64,000 nt of DNA. It comes from JAJPKK01 sp963747835 (lineage in GTDB: Bacteria > Pseudomonadota > Alphaproteobacteria > Rhizobiales > Xanthobacteraceae). Positions within the stretch are counted from its first letter, which is position 1, and every line of letters starts with the position of its first letter. Of the stretch, positions 8,288 to 15,967 are shown in pieces. The stretch is taken from assembly GCA_963747835.1 (NCBI GenBank), contig CAVVGO010000006.1, forward strand, positions 682,001 through 746,000. Direction: 5' to 3'. The notes under the pieces are model-generated. The model saw only the letters and a list, made by a program, of their open reading frames with translations. It did no database searches and was not told the origin of the DNA. A program made the translations under genes and the position numbers.

Positions 8288-8596
8288 TCAAGCCTCGATC
8301 ATGACCTTACCGTTCTCGATGGTGGTCGGATAGGTCTTCATCGGGATCATGCACGGCGGCAACACCACTTCGCCGGTGCGGATATTGAATTGCCCGTTGT
8401 GGAAATTGCATTCGACCACGTCGCCCTCGATATAGCCCTCCGATAGCGAGCCTGGGCCGTGGGTGCACAAATCGTCGAGCACGTAGAATTCGCCGTCGAC
8501 GTTGAAAACCGCGACGCTCAGTCCTTCCTTCTCGACCTTGAGGGCGGTTCCGACCGCGACATCGTCGGCATTGCAGAGTTCGATCTTCGACGGCAT
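8288..8596 (-). CDS. Rieske-type [2Fe-2S] ferredoxin of a ring-hydroxylating dioxygenase
   Basis: 102 residues. The Rieske cluster ligands appear as CTHG (C-x-H) and CNFH (C-x2-H) separated by 16 residues, with LDDLCTHGPGSLSEG before the first pair. The length equals that of BphA3/NdoA-type ferredoxins, which shuttle electrons from a FAD reductase to a Rieske oxygenase. The oxygenase (8863) and reductase (10749) are encoded divergently. ATG at 8596 was preferred over the longer frame because family members begin a few residues before the KIELCNADDV segment. It is first in a minus-strand operon with the cupin, EutA-like and hydrolase genes. Confidence 0.88.
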   Translation of the reverse strand: MPSKIELCNADDVAVGTALKVEKEGLSVAVFNVDGEFYVLDDLCTHGPGSLSEGYIEGDVVECNFHNGQFNIRTGEVVLPPCMIPMKTYPTTIENGKVMIEA

Positions 8597-8862
8597 AGCT
8601 GTCAGTGCTCTCAGCGCTGGCTCGTCGATTTGACGCCGGGCGGGCCGCGCGCTACGTTTGCGGCACCGAAAACACGGCGTTTTGCAAGGGTTTGCGTAGC
8701 GCGCCATAGACCATAGCCGTCACCGCAGGTCAATGTCGCGCGACCTCACGGCGCCCCGGAAGCTTTCGGGTCGCGGGCAGAGCGCCTCCGCCATTGCCAC
8801 GTCCGATCGGCGGCCGAATTGGCAAGCCGTTGCCGCAGGAAACGCCGCAAGAGGAGCCCCCG
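8597..8862. promoter_or_regulatory. Divergent control region between ferredoxin and oxygenase operons
   Basis: These 266 bp separate the two oppositely transcribed catabolic operons and must hold both promoters. I see no convincing -35/-10 pair or operator by eye. A GAGGAG ribosome site (8851-8856) serves the plus-strand oxygenase gene. Confidence 0.45.
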
Positions 8863-10156
8863 ATGCTGAGGAAAGAACAAAACGATCTTCTGACCCAGAC
8901 CGGCCCCGGTACCGCCGGGCGGCAGGCTGTTCCGCAGCTATTGGCTGCCGGTGCTGCTCGTCCGAGGAATTGCCCGAGAACGACAGCCCGCCGGTGCGGG
9001 TGAAGGTGTTGTCCGAGCGCCTGCTGGCGTTTCGCGACAGCGACGGCCGGCTCGGCCTGATCGACGAATTTTGCGCCCATCGCGGCGTGTCGCTGTGGTT
9101 CGGCCGCAACGAGGAGAAGGGCCTGCGCTGCCCCTATCACGGCTGGAAATACGACGTGACCGGCCAGTGCATCGACGTGCCGTCGGAGCCGGAGGAAAGC
9201 GGCTTCTGCAAGAAGATCAAGCTCAAGTCCTATCCGCTGATCGAGCGCGGCGGCGTGCTGTGGACCTATATGGGCCCGAAGGATCAGACGCCGCCGCTGC
9301 CCGAATGGGAGTTCGCCTCGCGTCCCGGACCGGCAGCGCTTCGTCTCCAAGCGGGTGCAGGAATCGAACTGGCTGCAGGCCATGGAGGGCGGCATCAATT
9401 CAAGCCACGTGTCATTCCTGCATCGCGGCGACCTCAATTCCGACCCGCTGTTCAAGGGCGCCAAGGGCAACCAGTACAATATCGCCGACTCGCGGCCGGT
9501 GTTCGAAGTCGTCGAAAGCGCCGGGCGGCCTCTACATCGGCGCGCGCCGCAATGCCGAGAACGATCAGCTATTACTGGCGCATCACCCAATGGGTGATGC
9601 CGTCCTTCACCATGATCGCGCCGCGCGGCAATCATTCGGTCCACGGCCATTTCTGGATCCCGATCGACGACGAGAATTGCTGGACCTGGAGCTTCGACTA
9701 CCATCCGATCCGCAATCTCACCGACGCCGAGGTTGCGGCGATGCGGGACGGTAAGGGCATTCACGTCGAAGTGCATCCCCGGCACGTTCCGATCGATCGC
9801 CAACAAGGACAATGACTACCTGATCGATCGCGCCGCCCAGAAGGCCGGCCGGAGCTACAGCGGCGTCGAGGGATTCGGCATGCAGGATGCCTCGATCCAG
9901 GAGAGCATGGGACCGATCGTCGACCGCACCAAGGAAAACCTGGTCTCGACCGACAACGGCATCATCATGGCCCGCCATCGGCTGCTGCGCTCGATCAAGG
10001 CGCTGATGGACAAGGGCGAGGTGCCCGCCCGGCGTCGATCCGATGCATCAGCGCGTGCGCTCGGCCGCCGTCGTGCTGCCGCGCGACCAGGCCTTCAAGG
10101 ACGCCGCCAGGGAAGCCCTGGTGGCGCGGCCGGGCACCGCACCGGCATCGGTGTAG
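8863..10156 (+). CDS. Rieske oxygenase large subunit, phthalate 4,5-dioxygenase-like (frame interrupted seven times as sequenced)
   Basis: Following homology through all frames gives a 428-residue protein. It starts MLRKEQNDLLTQTGPGT, has the Rieske ligands CAHRG and CPYHGW, and has the mononuclear-iron region INSSHVSFLHRGD, the layout of phthalate 4,5-dioxygenase-type (group I) Rieske oxygenases. As written the frame is broken by seven single-base insertions: in the G run 8917-8919, at 8959/8960, 9327/9328, 9523-9525, 9569, 9777-9780 and 10024-10026. Removing one base at each restores one uninterrupted frame to TAG at 10154-10156. With the divergent ferredoxin and downstream reductase it would form a three-component dioxygenase. 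The breaks probably reflect sequencing error, not decay, because no substitution-type damage is seen. Confidence 0.75.
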
Positions 10157-10231
10157 AACTTCTCTGCTCCCTCTCGGGTCGAGGAGAGGGAAATAAAGTG
10201 CGGGGCGCGCAACGGGCGAAGCGAGGACGAG

Positions 10232-10742
10232 ATGCTCAGCGAAAGTGCACGGATGTCGAGCGGCGCGGAGGCACGGTTCCGGATCAACGCCCCGAACTCG
10301 AAGCCGCGGCACGTCAAGGTCATCGCGCTCGACCGGCCGAGCGAAGCCGTCGTCAAGCATCTCGCCGCCTTGCGCTGGAACAACGCCAGCTTCTTCACCG
10401 CTTCGGCGTTCGCGGGCGAGCCGCCGGGCCCCGGCTTTTCGATGCAGGGTTGGCTCAGCGATCTCGCCGGGCCGCACCAAGGACCTGATCGACGAGGTCG
10501 CCGGCGCCGACCTCGTCGTCATGGTGGCGACCGCGGGCGAGAACGCCCAGGCCGCGACGCTGATCGGCGAGGCGTGCAGCCTCAAGCGGATCAATACCAC
10601 CGGCCTCATTCTCGGCGGGTCGTCCGCGACCGACGAGATGCTGTCGAAGACGCTGTCGCGGCTGCGGCCGTGGTCGCTGATGCTCGTCATCGCCAACGGC
10701 GAGGACTATATCGAAGACATGCTGATCGCGTTGCGCGCCTGA
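10232..10742 (+). CDS. Unknown 169-residue protein within the Rieske operon (one insertion as sequenced)
   Basis: I do not recognise this family. Removing one G from 10469-10471 gives a continuous 169-residue protein without signal or membrane segment. The N-terminal half reads PRHVKVIALDRPSEAVVKHLAALRWN. The C-terminal half (DLVVMVATAGENAQAATLIG, TTGLILGGSS, RPWSLMLVIANGEDYIEDMLIALRA) looks like alternating beta strands and helices, a Rossmann- or FtsZ-like pattern. It lies between the oxygenase (75-bp gap) and the reductase (6-bp gap), so it is likely co-translated and dedicated to this oxygenase. No function is assigned. Confidence 0.6.
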
Positions 10743-10748
10743 GGCTCC

Positions 10749-11984
10749 ATGACATCGCGGAATATCGTCGTCATCGGAGGCGGCCCGGCCGGCGTGTTCG
10801 CCGCCATCGAGGCCAAGCGCCGCGATGCCGCGGCCACCGTCACGCTGATCTCCGAGGAACCGTGCGAGCCCTACGAGCGGCCGCCGCTATCGAAGGCGGT
10901 GCTGCTCGGCAAGGCGATCGCGGCCGACGCCCCGATCGCCGGCCCGAAGGGCATCGCGGGTCACGGCATCGACCTCGAACTCGACACCGCAGTGCGTCGC
11001 GATCGACCGCTCCTCCCGCACCGTCGTCGCGGCGTCCGGCCGGCGCTTCCCTTATGACGCGCTCGTCATCGCGACCGGCTCGACGATGCGCCAGATTCCG
11101 GCGCTGCCAGCTCGGCATGCCGCGCGTGCATTATCTGCGCACCGAGGCGCACGCCCATGGGCTCGCGCACGAACTCAAAGCGGCGCAGCATCTGGCCGTA
11201 GTCGGCGGCGGACTGATCGGGCTCGAGGTTGCGGCCTCCGCTGCCGAACTCGGCGTCAAGGTCACGGTATTCGAGATCGCGCCGCGCATCCTGGCGCGGG
11301 TGTGCGATGAGGACACCTCGGCGCGCATCCACCAGACCTATCGAGACCACGGCGTCGACATCCGGCTCAATACGGCCGTGACCCAGGCCCACGCCGGAGT
11401 CGGATGGACGCATCGCCCTCATCACCGGCGGCAACGAAAGGATCGTGGCCGACCTCGCCGTGGTCGGGGCCGGCGCCATGCCGGATGATCGCCTCGCCGC
11501 CGCGGCGGGGCTCAAGACCGACAACGGCATCGTGGTCGATATCCACTGCGCCACCTCCGACCCGCACATCTTCGCGGCCGGCGACGTGGTGCGGTTTCCT
11601 GGCCCCCACGGCCTGGTGCGCCAGGAGGACTGGCGCCACGCCCAGGATCAGGGCTCCGTCGCGGGCCGCAACGCGGCCGGCGCCGTCGATGAATATCGCA
11701 GCGTGCCGTCGTTCTGGTCGGAGCAATTCGATCTTTACATCCAGGGCGTCGGCACGCCGCCGCCAAAGCCCGACCGGCGATTGCGGCGTCCGGGGTTGGG
11801 CACCAGCGAGATCATGTTCGAACTCGTCGGTCCCCATGTCGCCTATGCGCTCGGCATCAATGCCCAGCGCGACATCGCCATGGTGCGGCGCCTGATCGAG
11901 CGGCGGATTGCGGTCGATCCATCCGCGTTGGCCGACCCGGCGAAGCCCCTCGCGGATTTACTAAAGGCCAAGCAGGCGTCATAA
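10749..11984 (+). CDS. FAD/NAD(P)H ferredoxin reductase of the Rieske system (three insertions as sequenced)
   Basis: Restored length is 410 residues. It has the N-terminal FAD motif VVIGGGPAG, the loop EPYERPPLSK typical of BphA4/putidaredoxin reductases, the NAD-binding motif VVGGGLIGLE, and the second FAD motif HIFAAGDVVR. It would oxidise NADH and reduce the Rieske ferredoxin. Single-base insertions at about 10994, 11107/11108 and 11399 break the frame. Between and after them the reading is clean, and the stop at 11982-11984 gives the family length. The start ATG is 6 bp after the previous stop, so it is an operon member. Confidence 0.75.
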
Positions 11985-12027
11985 AGGCGGTAGAGCTTTT
12001 GCGACAACAATCTTCATAGGTCCCATC

Positions 12028-13243
12028 ATGCACGACGTTTCAGGATCCCATTGGCACGAGCCTGCGGCAGGCAAGCGCGCCGGCTTTGGCAAGTTCGGCC
12101 GGCCGAAAACGCCTTATGACCTGTTCATGGAAGTCCGAGGGCATCCCGGTATTCCGCGACATCGGCATCAGCAAAGTGCAGAACCTGCCGCTCGTGTCCT
12201 GGAAGCGGCTCGGCGGCCGCGGCAGCTACATCCAGCTCTACGGCACCGAGGGCAAGTGGGGCTGCTACGTGGTCGAGGTGCCGGGCGCCGGCGCGCTCAA
12301 TCCTGAGAAGCACCTCTATGAAGAAATCTACTACGTGGTCGAGGGCCGCGGCTCGACCGAAGTCTGGCTCGACGCCGACTCGAAGCGCCATGTGTTCGAG
12401 TGGCAGCAGGGCTCGCTGTTCTCGATCCCGGTCAACGCCATGCACCGCATCGTCAATGCGAGTTCGAGCCCGGCGCTGCTGCTCGCCGGCACGACAGCGC
12501 CGAATCTCATGAACCTCATCAACAATGTGGGCGCCATTTTCGATTGCCCGTTCCAGTTCCGCGACCGCTTCAGCGGCGCCGACGATTTCTACAAATACCG
12601 CGACGACATCGAGCCGGACCCGGTGCGCGGGCTCGCCATGCGGCGCACCAACTTTGTCCCCGACATCGTCCACTGCGACCTGCCGCTCGATAACCGTCGT
12701 TCGCCCGGCTACCGCCGCGTCGAGCCGTTCATGACCGGCAACACCTTCTATCTGTGGATCGCCCAGCACGAGAACGGCCGCTATTCCAAGGCCCACGCCC
12801 ATACGTCCGCCGCCGTGCTCGTGTGCCTGAGCGGCAAGGGCTACACCTACACGTGGCCGGAGCACGCCGGCGTCAATCCGTGGAAGAACGGCAAGGCCGA
12901 ACTCATCAAGCGGGTCGATTACGAGCCGGTCGGCCTGGTATCGGCGGCACCCGGCGGCGCGCGCTGGTTCCACCAGCACTTCGGCGTATCGAAAGACCCG
13001 CTACGGCTGACCGCCTGGTTCGGTCCCTATTCGCCGGGCCGCGAGCCCGGCCCGCCCGGCGAAACCCACATCGACTATACCGGCATGGACATCCCGGAAG
13101 GCGGCACCGCCATCCCGTACTGGATGGAGGACCCGTTCATTGCCAAGGAATACACCGAGACTCTGCGCCGCAACGGCGCCGACAACCGGATGAACCCGCT
13201 ATTCTACGACAAGGACTTCAAGGGCGAGTTGCCGAAAGAATGA
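12028..13243 (+). CDS. Double-cupin protein, gentisate dioxygenase-like, copy 2 (one insertion as sequenced)
   Basis: With one base removed at 12134 (GAAGTCCGAG should read GAAGCCGAG) this is a 404-residue protein. It is nearly the same, from the first to the last residue, as the intact 405-residue copy at 42162. The second cupin has YSKAHAHTSAAVLVCLSGKGY and WFHQHF as likely Fe(II) ligands. The first has EKHLYEEIYYVVEGRG and a later MHR. It probably cleaves an aromatic ring, acting after the Rieske oxygenase whose operon it closes (43-bp gap). The remaining 1.1 kb after 12134 has no frame break. The near-duplicate at 42 kb points to recent duplication or recombination between the two catabolic regions. 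Confidence 0.8.
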
Positions 13244-13263
13244 CTCCGGAGAGGTCATTTCGT

Positions 13264-13297
13264 GGGGCGCAATAAGCGCAGCGCATTGCGCCGCCCC
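13264..13297. repeat. Intergenic palindrome after cupin copy 2
   Basis: GGGGCGCAAT (13264-13273) pairs with ATTGCGCCGCCCC (13285-13297) around GCGCAGCGC. It belongs to the same bradyrhizobial palindrome type as 220 and 43392 and lies 20 bp after the operon's last stop. Confidence 0.55.
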
Positions 13298-13772
13298 ATT
13301 TCAGGCACGCGCGCCATGTCGTAAGCGTAAACTCGCAAGCGCAAGGAAATCACCTGCCCGATCCTCCGAAAAATAACGGCGCCCGCACGTCGATGGAACA
13401 GGGCACGCGGCCAATATTGGCGCAATGCCCTACGCTTGTTGCACCCTACAATTCCTGCAACGCCGGTGCGTCAATTCTTCATATTTTGAGCGATCGCAAC
13501 TTCGGCACCGGCCATTTCTTTCAATACGTTGGAGAGCGCCTCTACGAACTTCGACCACCTGTCCATGGCCATCTGCAAGCGCACGATATTTAGTGCTGGC
13601 ACGGCTGGCGGGATGATCCTGCTCGTGCCGTGGCCCAAGCCTCCGTGGACGACGAGAAAAGCGGTGGCGCGATTCGAAGTATCGCGGTCGTTGCGGTCTT
13701 CGGCCCCGCAAGGCGGACGCATCCGGCAAGATACGCCAGTACCGCACCACGAAGACGCGCTACAAGGCCGGC
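13298..13772. other. Stretch without a supported gene
   Basis: Several short frames cross this stretch, none with a convincing start, ribosome site or family resemblance. A minus-strand segment around 13471-13600 (ending ALSNVLKEMAGAEVAIAQNMKN) has a helical, protein-like look and could be a decayed small gene. I do not call it. Confidence 0.4.
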
Positions 13773-14846
13773 TCACCTTTTGGAAAATGTTATCACTTGG
13801 GCCTTGATCTCCAGCGGAGCCGGGCTGATCGCCACGCCTTGCCTGATGCCCCGCTCCAGCCGGTCGCCGAACGCGCACACGGCGCCGGCGTCGCCTGAGC
13901 AATCGAGTCCCGAAGCAAGCGACGGCAGGAACGTCGCGCGAAAGAATGCCGCGTGGGCGCGCGCCAGCTTCTCGCGATCGCCATCCTGACCGTATTGAGC
14001 CCACGCGGCGTCCGGAACAGCAAACATGGTGAAATCGTCCGGGCCGAGATGTTGGAATTGCACGTCATTTTCAAAAGGTGCGAGCAACTCGCTCCTGTGC
14101 CGCACATAAAAGCCAGAGACCATTCTGGCGCGCTCCGCAGTCGACAGCGTTCCTTCATCGATCATCTCCGCAAGCGTTTCGCTGGCCTTGAGGAAGAGGT
14201 TCTCGATGCCAATCTTTCCATCATCGTCGCGACCGGGCAGTGCGACCACCAGGCAACCGCCCGTGCGCAGCTCGGATGCGCGCAGTGAAAGAAATGTCCG
14301 CCAATCCGAGGCCGCCTGCCGCTCGAAGGCTGTGCGAACCGCCGGGGCGCTCTGCGCAGAGCAGAACAGATCACCGGGAATTGGGGCCGGCACCTTGCTG
14401 AGCCAGACCGCCGCGTAGGATGACCACGCGACATGCACTGAATTGGGCGGTAGGACGTTTTCGTAGAACGACCTTCCGATCGCGCAGGGAAAGAGGTTTG
14501 CATCGCCCCGCATGTAGCTCTCGGGGGCAGCCAGCACCTCGAACAGCGAGTTGAAATCGTTCGAAGGCTGATCGACATGGTAGACAAAGATCGGGTGCGC
14601 TGGCGCAAGGCGCGGACGCAGAGTCCTGATCGCCGCGCCTATCGGTGCCTGCGAATTTTTACCCTGCGATGAACCATAGTCCGCAATGATGATCGGCTCC
14701 GCGCCGGGGTCGAGCGCCAGATTGCTGACGGCCCGTTCGAGAAACTGCCCAGCCGCCGATGCGGCCGCCGTCTGATGCCGGGCGTGCTGATTGTATGCGC
14801 CGCCGCCCTCCATCACGCTCTGAGAAATCCGAATCTGCTCCGACAT
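13773..14846 (-). CDS. SABATH-family-like SAM-dependent carboxyl methyltransferase
   Basis: 357 residues. The start MSEQIRISQSVMEGGGAYNQHARHQ and the SAM-binding segment IIIADYGSSQGKNS (about 50-64) match the salicylic/jasmonic acid carboxyl methyltransferase (SABATH) superfamily, best known in plants but with bacterial members. FYENVLPPNSVHVAWSSYAAVWLS corresponds to the substrate-proximal SLHWLS region. It would methylate a free carboxyl group of an aromatic or fatty acid, or a ring nitrogen. GGGAGA precedes ATG at 14846. It is transcribed alone, convergent with the cupin operon. The methyl acceptor cannot be read. Confidence 0.75.
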   Translation of the reverse strand: MSEQIRISQSVMEGGGAYNQHARHQTAAASAAGQFLERAVSNLALDPGAEPIIIADYGSSQGKNSQAPIGAAIRTLRPRLAPAHPIFVYHVDQPSNDFNSLFEVLAAPESYMRGDANLFPCAIGRSFYENVLPPNSVHVAWSSYAAVWLSKVPAPIPGDLFCSAQSAPAVRTAFERQAASDWRTFLSLRASELRTGGCLVVALPGRDDDGKIGIENLFLKASETLAEMIDEGTLSTAERARMVSGFYVRHRSELLAPFENDVQFQHLGPDDFTMFAVPDAAWAQYGQDGDREKLARAHAAFFRATFLPSLASGLDCSGDAGAVCAFGDRLERGIRQGVAISPAPLEIKAQVITFSKR

Positions 14847-15318
14847 TGGTTTCTCCCTCGGTCGAAGTGTGGCCCGGCGCGCCTTCCATAGTGGAACAAT
14901 GCGTCCTCAAATGTGACGACGCCCGCCTGGGTCAGGGTTTCGTTGGCATCACAAGCATCACGATACGGCGTTAAGGCGCGCCCCCGTCGGTGCGTGTTCA
15001 AGCCGCAAACCAAACGTGGTTCGGCAACGTGCGAGATCACGCTTTCACGTCTCGCTCGTTCGTTTCACTCTATTGTCTGTTGAGACCGCGAAGCGGTTCA
15101 CTAAGCCGGTTAAAATCTCCGGACCTAGTCTAATTGCTACGCCACGGCATCAGCCGATCCGTGACCCGACTGCCAAGCGCGGGTGAAGCATGATCGGCTA
15201 GCTTCAACGGCAATTGGCCCTGCTTCCACAGCGCACCGGTTGGGCGCGAATGCCGAATTTGCCTGCCTCGATCGCGTAAACCTCGGCAGGGCGTCGGGTC
15301 TCCGACTATTGTTTCGTC
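14847..15318. other. Intergenic stretch, no gene seen
   Basis: About 470 bp with only short, low-quality frames. It should hold the promoter of the minus-strand methyltransferase near its left end. No palindrome or repeat stands out. Confidence 0.5.
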
Positions 15319-15507
15319 TCAGGATTCCGCAACCGAAAACGACGGAGCGTGATTGGCCATCGCCAAATAGTCACGCCCGATTTCGCGAAGCGTGGCGCCG
15401 GCCTTTGGATGAGGCGTGCTGACGGCGCGCCGAAAGCAGCTCTCTGCCATCACCAGATAGAAATATGACGGTTCCGCCGCGTTGGTGCGGATTAACTTGG
15501 CAGACAT
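15319..15507 (-). CDS. Small conserved-looking protein of unknown function
   Basis: 62 residues starting MSAKLIRTNAAEPSYFYLVMAESCFRRA, mostly helical, with the pattern of small alphaproteobacterial proteins of the type ...HP-x-A-x-TLREIGRDYLAMA. GGAG lies 6 bases before the ATG at 15507, which decides the start over the upstream in-frame ATG at 15519. It has no signal peptide or metal motif. It follows the anti-sigma-like gene on the same strand with a 102-bp gap. Confidence 0.6.
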   Translation of the reverse strand: MSAKLIRTNAAEPSYFYLVMAESCFRRAVSTPHPKAGATLREIGRDYLAMANHAPSFSVAES

Positions 15508-15609
15508 GGGTATCTCCAAGGGTTGGAACGGCTTCCTGCCAATTTGTCGCGTGGTGCGTCCCTGAAGTTCATGTCGGCGACCACGTTCAACCGTATCGAT
15601 ACGCTGACT

Positions 15610-15840
15610 CTAGCCGCGCCAGCGCCGGTAAGTGACCAGTTCGGCGCGCACCAGCGCCAAGCTGTCAGTGAGTTCGCTGTCGGTGGTGAGCGCGTGCTCA
15701 ACCCGCGGAACGTCGCGCTCGGCGAGGGTGCCGGTTGCGAACCACGGCAGCAGTTCCTCGATCTCGCGGCGCTCCTCGGTGCAGGTGGCGGAGGTCGCCG
15801 CCCCCTGCATGAGGGCGAATAGTTTGGTCTCTATGGCCAC
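15610..15840 (-). CDS. Short anti-sigma-factor-like protein without membrane anchor
   Basis: 76 residues starting at GTG 15840 (GGAG 6 bases upstream). The sequence EERREIEELLPWFATGTLAERDVPRVEHALTTDSEL resembles the zinc-finger anti-sigma N-domain (LLPWYVNGTL type), but the Cys of the HxxxCxxC motif are missing and the protein stops at YRRWRG before the usual transmembrane helix. It may be a soluble anti-sigma domain or a truncated remnant. Its leader (15841-15938) closely resembles that of the unrelated Gly/Tyr-rich gene at 62126. Confidence 0.6.
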   Translation of the reverse strand: MAIETKLFALMQGAATSATCTEERREIEELLPWFATGTLAERDVPRVEHALTTDSELTDSLALVRAELVTYRRWRG

Positions 15841-15938
15841 GGTGATCTCCTGTTTGTCAACGAAGAGCGGTATCGCTCTTTGATGTTCAGGAATATACGG
15901 AGCCGCCGTCGAGCGCGATGTGCTGGCCGGCACAAGAT
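15841..15938 (-). promoter_or_regulatory. Conserved leader A (shared with 62552-62646)
   Basis: Read on the minus strand, this leader has ATCTTGTGC, GCCAGCACATCG, GACGGC, a TATATT box, TCCTGAACAT, a hairpin AAGAGC-GATACC-GCTCTT and then the AGGAGA ribosome site. The same blocks, order and spacing occur before the gene at 62551. The hairpin (15863-15880) abuts the ribosome site. The TATATT is a plausible -10. The element probably contains promoter plus 5' UTR under shared control. Confidence 0.6.
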
Positions 15939-15967
15939 CACCGTCTCCGAAAATGTTGCCTGTCCGG

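Noticed and set aside
8863..12134. Programmed ribosomal frameshifting in the Rieske operon
   Set aside because: Twelve sites with different contexts and no common slippery sequence; read error explains all as simple +1 insertions.
13425..13616. Short plus-strand frames at 13.4-13.6 kb
   Set aside because: Overlapping frames of similar length, no ribosome site, no recognisable family.
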